Positions 1 to 5,993 of a stretch of 5,993 nucleotides of DNA are shown piece after piece. A model generated the notes under the pieces. The model made no database searches. It saw only the letters and a program-made list of their open reading frames with translations, and had not been told where the DNA came from. The translations under genes and the position numbers were made by a program. The DNA is from Alphaproteobacteria bacterium (GTDB lineage Bacteria; Pseudomonadota; Alphaproteobacteria; Sphingomonadales; Sphingomonadaceae). The stretch is taken from positions 1-5,993 of the forward strand of contig JAGWQR010000006.1 of assembly GCA_028869975.1 (NCBI GenBank), read 5' to 3'. Numbering within the stretch: the stretch's first letter is position 1; every line of letters begins with the position of its first letter.

Positions 1-548
1 ATTTCATCGGCGAACTCGGCTGGGAAATCCATCATCCCATCGAAATGCAGAACTACATCTTCGACAAGCTGATGGCGGCAGGCGCGGCGCATAGCATCAA
101 GCCGTTCGGGATCAAGGCGATGACCGCGATGGCAATTGAGAAGAGCTATAAACTCATCCCGCGCGAGCTATCAATCGAATATGCGGCGCTGGAAAGCGGG
201 CTCGAGCGTTTCATCAGCCTGAAAAAGGACTTTCACGGCAAGGCGGCATTGCTCGACTGGCAGGCGCGCGGCTTCCAGTGGCAGTTCGTCACACTGGAAG
301 TGCATGGCGTCACCGATGCCGATGCGCGCGGTTCCGAGCCGATCTATGCGGGTGATGCGCTGGTCGGGCGCGCCACCTCGGGCGGTTATGGCTGGCGGGT
401 GGGCAAATCGCTCGCGCTCGCCATGGTCAACCCCGCGCACGCCGCGCCGGGCACGGATCTCGATATCGTCATTCTGGGTGCACGCCACAAAGCAACAGTC
501 ATTCCCGATTCGCCCTTTGATCCCGACAACCATGCCTTGAGGGGGTGA
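1..548 (+). CDS. GcvT-family FAD-dependent demethylase (dimethylglycine dehydrogenase-like), C-terminal part
   Basis: This is the 3' end of a longer gene. The frame is open from base 3 to the TGA at 546-548, giving 181 visible residues; the start lies to the left. The visible part is the end of an aminomethyltransferase (GcvT) domain followed by a GcvT C-terminal barrel. The motif GELGWE (bases 9-26) is the conserved turn of this family. It is followed by a KPFGIKAM stretch where GcvT proteins carry G-x-x-A, an E-x-GL segment, and a TSGGYGWRVGKSLAL segment typical of the C-terminal domain. The tail DSPFDPDNHALRG resembles the end of dimethylglycine/sarcosine dehydrogenase-like flavoproteins, which carry an N-terminal FAD oxidoreductase domain and transfer the released methyl to tetrahydrofolate. 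That FAD domain is off the window, so its presence is inferred. Beside a betaine-type Rieske oxygenase and sarcosine oxidase genes, demethylation of dimethylglycine is the likeliest role. A stand-alone GcvT-like demethylase (DmdA or LigM type) is the main alternative. Confidence 0.8.
   Translation, partial: FIGELGWEIHHPIEMQNYIFDKLMAAGAAHSIKPFGIKAMTAMAIEKSYKLIPRELSIEYAALESGLERFISLKKDFHGKAALLDWQARGFQWQFVTLEVHGVTDADARGSEPIYAGDALVGRATSGGYGWRVGKSLALAMVNPAHAAPGTDLDIVILGARHKATVIPDSPFDPDNHALRG
539..548 (+). promoter_or_regulatory. Shine-Dalgarno sequence deciding the Rieske gene start
   Basis: The sequence GAGGGGGTGA sits across the stop codon of the upstream gene. Its last nine bases match the anti-Shine-Dalgarno complement AGGAGGTGA at eight positions. 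The G-rich core ends 5 bases before the ATG at 551. A GTG at 545 is also in frame, but it lies inside this core and would have no binding site of its own, so ATG 551 is preferred. Confidence 0.7.
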
Positions 549-550
549 CC

Positions 551-1795
551 ATGACCGCGCACGAGAATATCGCCGCTTTGCTGCACAAGGACCGCCCTGG
601 CCACACGCTGCCACAAGCGCTGTATGTCAGCGAGGCAGCGCATCAGTTTGACACGCAGGTGATGCTCAAAGCGGTGTGGCTCTTTGCCTGCACGGTCGCG
701 CATATAAAAAAACCCGGCGATTATTATGTGTTCGAGTTGGGCAAAAATTCGGTCATCATCGTGCGCGGGCGCGATGGCGATGTGCGCGCCTTCTATAATT
801 CGTGCCAGCATCGCGGCGCCCGGATATGCGAGACAGAGCGTGGCTCAAACCCGCGCTTCATGTGCCCCTATCACCAATGGACTTACGGATTGGATGGCAA
901 ACTGCTTGCCGCGCGCGGCATGGTGGACGGGTTCGACAAGGCGCAACATGGTCTCAAGCCTGTGGCATGCGAGAATGCAGGCGGGATGATCTTTATCTGC
1001 CTGGCTGATTCTCCACCGCCGATTGACCGGGTGAAAGCAGACATCTCGGCGCAAATCGCCCGCTATGACCTTGAGCATTGCAAAGTCGCGGTGATGGATG
1101 ACCTGATCGAGGACGCCAACTGGAAGCTGGTGATGGAGAATAATCGTGAATGCTATCATTGCGATCTCAATCACCCCGAATTGCTCAAATCGCTGTTTGC
1201 CTATGGCTATGGCAAAGGCCTGCCTGAGGATGATGGTACGGATGTGGTCGAGGATGATGATTTCGACGCCATGTTTGCGGCCAAGCAGGCAGAATGGAAA
1301 GCGATGGGCATTTATCATGACCTGATCGAGTTTCCGTATGGCTGGTGGCACCGGATTGCGCGTCTGCCGCTCGCCAATGGCGCTGTTTCGCAGACTCTTG
1401 ATGGCAAGCCCGCGTGCAAGAAGATGATCGGCGGTGTGGACAAACCCGATACCTCCAGTCTCTCGCTGTGGACACAACCGAACAACTGGAACCATTTCTG
1501 CTGGGATCATGTCGTCACCTTCTCACTGACGCCGCTCAGCGCAAACAAGACGCTGCTGCGCACAAGCTGGCTTGTTGCTGAGGATGCGGTGGAGGGTGTC
1601 GATTATGATCCTGACAATCTTGCTGCCGTATGGCGCGCGACGAACAGGCAAGACGGGTATCTGTCCGCGCTCAACCATGCCGGGATTGCAACCGATGGCT
1701 ACAGGCCTGGCCCTTACGCGCTTGAGGAGAAGCTGGTCGAGGATTTCAAGGACTTTTATGTGCGCGAAAGCCTGAAAGCCCTGGCAGCGGCATGA
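551..1795 (+). CDS. gbcA: Rieske non-haem iron oxygenase, glycine betaine demethylase (GbcA)-like oxygenase subunit
   Basis: A 414-residue aromatic-ring-hydroxylating-type oxygenase alpha subunit, close to the usual length of betaine demethylase oxygenases. The N-terminal Rieske [2Fe-2S] domain has ligands C85, H87, C105 and H108, in the motifs CQHRG and CPYHQW. The catalytic domain has the mononuclear iron motif NRECYHCDLNHPEL, giving H203 and H208, with D368 in NRQDGY as the probable third ligand. The bridging acid is not assigned. The ECYHC form is shared by Rieske enzymes that N-demethylate or cleave quaternary amines: GbcA/BmoA, stachydrine demethylase and carnitine oxygenase CntA. The C-terminal YRPGPY is like GbcA. 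Expected reaction: glycine betaine, O2 and two electrons to dimethylglycine and formaldehyde, in the cytoplasm. The neighbours (a dimethylglycine-dehydrogenase-like gene and soxBDA) favour betaine over carnitine or proline betaine. The electron-supplying reductase (GbcB type) is not in the window. The family is certain; the substrate is an inference. Confidence 0.82.
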   Translation: MTAHENIAALLHKDRPGHTLPQALYVSEAAHQFDTQVMLKAVWLFACTVAHIKKPGDYYVFELGKNSVIIVRGRDGDVRAFYNSCQHRGARICETERGSNPRFMCPYHQWTYGLDGKLLAARGMVDGFDKAQHGLKPVACENAGGMIFICLADSPPPIDRVKADISAQIARYDLEHCKVAVMDDLIEDANWKLVMENNRECYHCDLNHPELLKSLFAYGYGKGLPEDDGTDVVEDDDFDAMFAAKQAEWKAMGIYHDLIEFPYGWWHRIARLPLANGAVSQTLDGKPACKKMIGGVDKPDTSSLSLWTQPNNWNHFCWDHVVTFSLTPLSANKTLLRTSWLVAEDAVEGVDYDPDNLAAVWRATNRQDGYLSALNHAGIATDGYRPGPYALEEKLVEDFKDFYVRESLKALAAA

Positions 1796-3045
1796 TGCGT
1801 TACTCCGCCTTCTCCCTGTTCGCGCAAGCGCTCAAAAAGCATCAGGACTGGCCCGAATTCTGGCCGGATGCTGCGCCGAAACCCGCCTATGATGCGATCA
1901 TCGTCGGCGCAGGCGGGCACGGGCTGGGCGCAGCTTATTATCTGGCGAAGAAATATGGCATCCGCAATGTCGCGGTCATCGAAAAAGGCTGGCTCGGCGG
2001 CGGCAATACCGGGCGCAACACCACGATCATCCGCTCGAATTACCTCTATGACGAGAGCGCACATCTTTATGATCATGCGGTCAAGCTGTGGGACGGGCTT
2101 TCGCAGGACCTCAACTTCAACGTCATGTATTCCAAGCGCGGGGTGATGATGCTCGCGCACAACGTCCATGATATTCAGAGCTTCAAGCGCCATATCCATG
2201 CCAACCGCCTGAATGGTGTGGACAATGAATGGCTCACGCCGGAACAGGCCAAAGCCTATTGCCCGCCTTTGAACATTTCACCCGATGCGCGCTACCCCGT
2301 GCTGGGTGCGGCGCTGCAACGGCGGGGCGGCACCGCGCGGCATGACAGTGTGGCGTGGGGCTATGCGCGCGCGGCTTCCGGCCTGGGCGTCGACATCATC
2401 CAGAATTGCGCGGTGACGGGCATAAGGCGCGGATCCGACGGCGCGGTGCAGGGCGTGGAGACGACGCGCGGCTATATCGCGGCCAAAAAGGTGGGTGTAT
2501 CGGCAGCGGGCAATACCAGTGTCATCATGGATATGGCGGGGCTGCGTTTTCCGCTGGAGAGTTATCCGTTGCAGGCGCTCGTTTCGGAGCCGGTCAAGCC
2601 CGTGTTCCCGTGCGTGGTGATGTCGAACACGGTGCACGCCTATATGAGCCAGTCGGACAAGGGTGAGCTGGTCATCGGCGCGGGCACCGACCAGTATGTC
2701 AGCTATTCACAGCGCGGCGCGCTCCACATCATCGAGCATACGCTCGCGGCGATCACCGAGATTTTCCCGTTCACCGCACGGATGCGGATGCTGCGGAGCT
2801 GGGGCGGGATTGTAGATGTGACGCCTGACCGTTCGCCGATCCTTGGCAAAACGCCGGTGCCGGGGCTGTATGTGAATTGCGGCTGGGGCACGGGTGGTTT
2901 CAAGGCGACGCCGGGCGCGGGCGATCTGCTCGCCTACACGATGGCGCATGACGCGCCGCACCGCATCAATGCGCCGTTCACGCTTGAGCGCTTCCGCACC
3001 GGGCGGCTGATCGATGAGGCGGCGGCGGCGGCGGTGGCACACTGA
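1792..3045 (+). CDS. soxB: Sarcosine oxidase subunit beta
   Basis: A 417-residue flavoprotein of the DAO family, near the usual length for the beta subunit of heterotetrameric sarcosine oxidase. This subunit holds FAD and covalent FMN and oxidises the N-methyl group of sarcosine. The N-terminal dinucleotide motif is GAGGHG (residues 39-44), followed by VIEKGWLGGGNTGRNTT, a SoxB hallmark. H184 in GGTARHD corresponds to the histidine that carries covalent FMN in characterised enzymes. The C-terminal VDVTPDRSPILGKTPVPGL and GWGTGGFKATPGAG segments close the FAD site. The ATG at 1792 overlaps the preceding stop by 4 bases; a second ATG at 1795 is also possible. The start MMRYS fits the M-x-RYS beginning of SoxB proteins, which favours 1792. 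No good ribosome-binding site is seen, so translation is probably coupled to the Rieske gene. The protein ends in a short alanine run encoded by five GCG codons. Confidence 0.95.
   Translation: MMRYSAFSLFAQALKKHQDWPEFWPDAAPKPAYDAIIVGAGGHGLGAAYYLAKKYGIRNVAVIEKGWLGGGNTGRNTTIIRSNYLYDESAHLYDHAVKLWDGLSQDLNFNVMYSKRGVMMLAHNVHDIQSFKRHIHANRLNGVDNEWLTPEQAKAYCPPLNISPDARYPVLGAALQRRGGTARHDSVAWGYARAASGLGVDIIQNCAVTGIRRGSDGAVQGVETTRGYIAAKKVGVSAAGNTSVIMDMAGLRFPLESYPLQALVSEPVKPVFPCVVMSNTVHAYMSQSDKGELVIGAGTDQYVSYSQRGALHIIEHTLAAITEIFPFTARMRMLRSWGGIVDVTPDRSPILGKTPVPGLYVNCGWGTGGFKATPGAGDLLAYTMAHDAPHRINAPFTLERFRTGRLIDEAAAAAVAH
3019..3033 (+). repeat. (GCG)5 trinucleotide tract at the end of soxB
   Basis: Five perfect GCG codons encode five alanines near the soxB C-terminus, within a longer imperfect GGC/GGT run (3018-3038). 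The tract sits just before the soxD start. Length changes by whole units would keep the frame and alter only the alanine tail. Confidence 0.8.
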
Positions 3046-3046
3046 T

Positions 3047-3319
3047 ATGTTTTTGATCCACTGCCCCTATTGCGACGAAAAGCGCCCCGAGAACGAGTTC
3101 GCTTATGCCGGCGAGGCGCATATCGCGCGGCCTGCCGATCCGTCTGCGCTCGATGACAAGGACTGGGAGAGCTATCTGTACATCCGCGCCAATCCGCGCG
3201 GGCGTCATCACGAACGCTGGCGCCATATTCATGGCTGCGGGCGTTTCTTCAACGCGGTCCGCGACACGGTGAGCGACAAGTTCGAGTCGACCTACAAAGC
3301 CGGAGAGCCGCGCAAATGA
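3047..3319 (+). CDS. soxD: Sarcosine oxidase subunit delta
   Basis: A 90-residue protein of the SoxD family, full length for this small zinc-binding subunit of heterotetrameric sarcosine oxidase. C6 and C9 (CPYC), with H60 and C64 (WRHIHGC), match the spacing of the zinc ligands in the known structure. GEAHIARPADP (residues 22-32) and FFNAVRDT (67-74) are strongly conserved family signatures, and the ending AGEPR is also typical. The start is the ATG one base after the soxB stop. An in-frame ATG further upstream, at 3014, would add an arginine-rich stretch read out of frame from the soxB end and is not credible. The ribosome-binding site is weak, so coupling to soxB translation is likely. The subunit has no catalytic role of its own; it is a structural part of the complex. 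Confidence 0.95.
   Translation: MFLIHCPYCDEKRPENEFAYAGEAHIARPADPSALDDKDWESYLYIRANPRGRHHERWRHIHGCGRFFNAVRDTVSDKFESTYKAGEPRK
3302..3307 (+). promoter_or_regulatory. Shine-Dalgarno sequence for soxA
   Basis: GGAGAG inside the end of soxD lies 8 bases before the soxA ATG at 3316. Together with the 4-base ATGA overlap with the soxD stop, it supports this start. Confidence 0.6.
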
Positions 3320-5993
3320 GCGGCTATAGGCTGGATCAGGGCGGATGGATGGCGCGCGGAACGCCGGTGCGCTTCACGTTTGATGGCCGCAGCTTCAGCG
3401 GCTTTGCGGGCGACACGCTGGCGTCGGCGCTACTCGCCAACGGTGTGATGCTGTTTGGCCGCTCGTTCAAATATCACCGCCCGCGCGGGGTATTGGGTGC
3501 GGGGGTTGAGGAGCCGAACGCGCTGGTGACCATTGATCGCGGAGCCGGGCGGGTGACGCCCAATCTGGGCGCCACCTGTGTGCCGATTTACGAGGGGCTG
3601 GTCGCGCACAGCCAGAACCGCTTCCCGTCGCTCGGGTTTGACCTTGGCGCGCTCAACAATCTGCTTTCGCCGCTCTTCCCGGCGGGCTTCTATAACAAGA
3701 CCTTTATGTGGCCGCGCAGCTTCTGGGAAAAGCTCTATGAACCTGCCATTCGCCGCATGGCAGGCTTGGGCGAAGCACCTTCCTCACCCGATCCCGATCA
3801 TTACACGGCGATCTATGCGCATTGCGAGTTGCTGATCGTTGGCGGAGGCCCGGCGGGGCTGGATGCCGCACTGGAAGCGAGCGGTACGGGCCAGCGTGTC
3901 ATCCTGGTCGAGCAGGATGAGGAGCTGGGCGGTGGGGCACTGGCCGATCCCAAACTCTGGCCCTGGCTGGAGCGCACCGACAAAGCGCTGAAAGCCGCGC
4001 CGAATGTGACGATCCTAACGCGCACGACCGCGTTCGGGGCCTATCATGACAATCTTATTGGCGCAATCGAGCGGCTGAGCGACCATCTGTCGGAGCCGGG
4101 CGCTGGCGCGCGCGAAAAGCTCTGGCGTATCCGCGCTGCTGAGGTCGTGCTGGCGACAGGCGCGATCGAGCGGCCTTTGGTGTTTGCGGGCAATGATGTG
4201 CCGGGCGTGCTGCTCAGCAGTGCGGCGCGCACCTATGCGCTGCGCCATGGGGTGAGCGTGGGGCGCAAGGTCGTTGTTGTCGCGAGCCATGACTCGGGCT
4301 GGCACGATGCGCTGGCCCTCCATGCCGCAGGTGTGCATGTGACAGCGATTGCCGATACGCGTATCAATGTCGATGCGGCGCTGGTTGCGCAGGCGCAGGC
4401 TGCCGGGATTGGCACGCATTCTGGCGCGCGCGTCGCTGGTGTAAAAGGCAGCAAGGCGGTGCAGGGCATTATCCTGACAGACGCGCAGTCCGGACCTGTC
4501 CATCTTGCTTGCGATGCAGTGCTGATGGCGGGCGGCTGGACGCCGACAGTGCATCTCTGGTCACATTCCAAAGGCACGCTGAAATGGGATGAAGCGTGGG
4601 GCGCATACCTGCCCAACCAGCCCAGCGAGGCTATGCGCTGTGTTGGCGCAGGTGCGGGGGCGTGGGATTTCGGGCAAGGCGAGGCCGCGCCTGCCGATCC
4701 GTCCCCCACGGCGAAGGCCTTTGTCGATTTCCAGAATGATGTGACGGCGAAAGACATCCGCCTCGCCGTGCGCGAGGGGTTCCGCTCGATCGAGCATATC
4801 AAGCGCTACACCACCAACGGCATGGCGACCGACCAGGGCAAGACCAGCAATCTCAATGGTCTCGGGATCGCGTCGGAGGCGCTCGACAAGCCCGTTCCTG
4901 ACATCGGCCTCACCACCTTCCGCCCGCCCTATACGCCGCAGACGTTCGCGGCACTCGCCGGGCATATGCGCGGGGCCCTTTTCCAGCCGACCCGCAAGAC
5001 AGTGATTGATGGCTGGGCCGAGGCGAAGGGTGCCGTGTTTGAACCCGTCGCGCAGTGGCGGCGCGCGCGTTACTTCCCGCGCGCAGGCGAGGATATGCAC
5101 GCAGCCGTTGCGCGGGAATGTGCGGCGGTGCGCGCGAGCGTCGGCATGTTCGATGCGTCCACGCTCGGGAAGATCGAGGTTGTCGGCCCCGATGCCGCCG
5201 AATTCCTCAACCGGCTTTATACCAATCCGTGGAAATCGCTGGAACCGGGGCGGTGCCGCTACGGGCTGCTGCTGCGTGAGGATGGCTTCATCATGGATGA
5301 TGGCGTCGCGGCGCGGATTGCGCCGGATCGCTTCCATGTTACCACCACCACCGGCGGCGCGGCGCGCGTGCTGGGCATGATGGAGGATTATCTCCAGACC
5401 GAATGGCCCGATTTGAACGTCTGGCTCACCTCAACCACCGAGCACTGGGCGGTGATCGCGGTGCAGGGGCCACGCGCGCGTGATGTGATCGCGCCGCTTA
5501 CCGAGGGCATAGACCTTTCTGCCGACACTTTTCCGCATATGGCGATGCGTGAAGGGAAGATTGCGGGCGTGCCGACGCGGTTGTTCCGGGTGAGCTTTAC
5601 CGGAGAGCTTGGCTTTGAGGTCAATGTGCCCGCCGCCCAGGGCCAAGCAGTGTGGGCGGCGATCTGGAACGCGGGGCAGCGCCACAACATCACCGCATAT
5701 GGCACCGAAACGATGCACGTCCTGCGTGCCGAAAAAGGCTATATCATTGTCGGGCAGGATACCGACGGCACCATAACCCCCGATGATGCGGGGTTGAACT
5801 GGGCGGTCGGCAAAAAGAAACCCGATTTTGTCGGCAAGCGCTCGCTGGCACGGCCCGACTTGATGGCGACCGGGCGCAAGCAACTGGTCGGCCTGCGCAC
5901 CGAGGATCCGCATGATGTGCTTGAGGAAGGTGCGCAGATTGTCGCCGACCCCAAACAACCCATCCCGATGGACATGATCGGCCATGTCACGTC
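3316..5993 (+). CDS. soxA: Sarcosine oxidase subunit alpha, 3' end cut off
   Basis: The frame is open for about 892 codons to the window edge. Family members have roughly 950-1000 residues, so about the last tenth is missing. Residues 15-100 form a 2Fe-2S-ferredoxin-like fold with YHRPRG (53-58) and EEPNALV (65-71), but without the cluster cysteines; C88 is the only cysteine here. A dinucleotide-binding motif GGGPAG (176-181) with acid E199 and LATGAIERP (279-287) mark the NAD-binding oxidoreductase core. The helper segment TNGMATDQGKTSN begins at residue 500. From about 575 a GcvT-like folate-binding domain begins, with FIMDDG (658-663) and GELGFEV (763-769); the C-terminal barrel is cut. 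This subunit binds tetrahydrofolate and captures the methylene group released from sarcosine at the beta subunit, giving 5,10-methylenetetrahydrofolate. The start ATG overlaps the soxD stop by 4 bases. No frameshift or internal stop was found on reading the frame through. Confidence 0.95.
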   Translation, partial: MSGYRLDQGGWMARGTPVRFTFDGRSFSGFAGDTLASALLANGVMLFGRSFKYHRPRGVLGAGVEEPNALVTIDRGAGRVTPNLGATCVPIYEGLVAHSQNRFPSLGFDLGALNNLLSPLFPAGFYNKTFMWPRSFWEKLYEPAIRRMAGLGEAPSSPDPDHYTAIYAHCELLIVGGGPAGLDAALEASGTGQRVILVEQDEELGGGALADPKLWPWLERTDKALKAAPNVTILTRTTAFGAYHDNLIGAIERLSDHLSEPGAGAREKLWRIRAAEVVLATGAIERPLVFAGNDVPGVLLSSAARTYALRHGVSVGRKVVVVASHDSGWHDALALHAAGVHVTAIADTRINVDAALVAQAQAAGIGTHSGARVAGVKGSKAVQGIILTDAQSGPVHLACDAVLMAGGWTPTVHLWSHSKGTLKWDEAWGAYLPNQPSEAMRCVGAGAGAWDFGQGEAAPADPSPTAKAFVDFQNDVTAKDIRLAVREGFRSIEHIKRYTTNGMATDQGKTSNLNGLGIASEALDKPVPDIGLTTFRPPYTPQTFAALAGHMRGALFQPTRKTVIDGWAEAKGAVFEPVAQWRRARYFPRAGEDMHAAVARECAAVRASVGMFDASTLGKIEVVGPDAAEFLNRLYTNPWKSLEPGRCRYGLLLREDGFIMDDGVAARIAPDRFHVTTTTGGAARVLGMMEDYLQTEWPDLNVWLTSTTEHWAVIAVQGPRARDVIAPLTEGIDLSADTFPHMAMREGKIAGVPTRLFRVSFTGELGFEVNVPAAQGQAVWAAIWNAGQRHNITAYGTETMHVLRAEKGYIIVGQDTDGTITPDDAGLNWAVGKKKPDFVGKRSLARPDLMATGRKQLVGLRTEDPHDVLEEGAQIVADPKQPIPMDMIGHVT

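Noticed and set aside
545..547. GTG as the Rieske gene start
   Set aside because: In frame, and it would give an ATGA-like 4-base overlap, but it falls within the Shine-Dalgarno core that serves the ATG at 551.
706..712. Run of seven A bases in the Rieske gene, a possible slippage or frameshift site
   Set aside because: The frame continues uninterrupted through it (His-Ile-Lys-Lys-Pro-Gly), and the protein matches its family on both sides, so there is no sign that frameshifting is used.
845..1510. Minus-strand open frame (221 codons) opposite the Rieske gene
   Set aside because: It overlaps the Rieske and iron-binding motifs of the plus-strand gene and shows no family signature or plausible ribosome-binding context.
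4261..4300. Second Rossmann-like segment of SoxA without a GxGxxG motif, taken at first for a lost cofactor site
   Set aside because: Alpha subunits of this family are, to my knowledge, degenerate at this point (a VVVVASHD-type strand here), so it is not good evidence for loss of function.
4561..5337. Long minus-strand open frame (258 codons)
   Set aside because: It lies fully inside soxA, whose plus-strand frame encodes conserved SoxA/GcvT segments throughout. The antisense translation is Arg-, Ala- and Pro-rich without a recognisable domain, as expected of a shadow frame in G+C-rich DNA.
5431..5985. Minus-strand open frame (184 codons) near the right edge
   Set aside because: It is antisense to the GcvT-like domain of soxA, which is clearly the coding frame; no recognisable motif.

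Overview
The window is wholly coding, on the plus strand, and looks like the middle of one operon for stripping methyl groups from a methylated glycine. It holds five genes: the end of a GcvT-family, dimethylglycine-dehydrogenase-like flavoprotein; a complete Rieske oxygenase of the glycine betaine demethylase (GbcA) type; complete sarcosine oxidase subunits beta (soxB) and delta (soxD); and most of subunit alpha (soxA), which runs off the right edge. The soxB-soxD-soxA order is the classical heterotetrameric sarcosine oxidase order, so soxG (gamma) is expected just beyond the window.

The base composition is G+C rich and third codon positions are mostly G or C. Protein styles and gene order suggest a proteobacterium, most likely an alphaproteobacterium, possibly a sphingomonad. 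That placement is an impression and was not tested by any search.

Layout: positions 1-548, C-terminal part of the GcvT-family flavoprotein; 551-1795, Rieske oxygenase; 1792-3045, soxB; 3047-3319, soxD; 3316-5993, soxA (about 892 codons, no stop reached). The four junctions are a 2-base gap, a 4-base overlap, a 1-base gap and a 4-base overlap. There is no room for internal promoters or terminators, and translational coupling is likely. No RNA gene, mobile element, CRISPR array or intergenic regulatory region was seen.

Proposed joint function (inference from families and order): the Rieske oxygenase removes the first methyl of glycine betaine as formaldehyde, giving dimethylglycine. The GcvT-family flavoprotein demethylates dimethylglycine to sarcosine. 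SoxBDA(G) converts sarcosine to glycine, passing one-carbon units to tetrahydrofolate. The Rieske reductase partner is not in the window. I see no clearly undescribed system here. The most useful open points are the true substrate of the Rieske enzyme, the identity of the truncated first gene, and the visibly lower G+C of parts of the Rieske gene.
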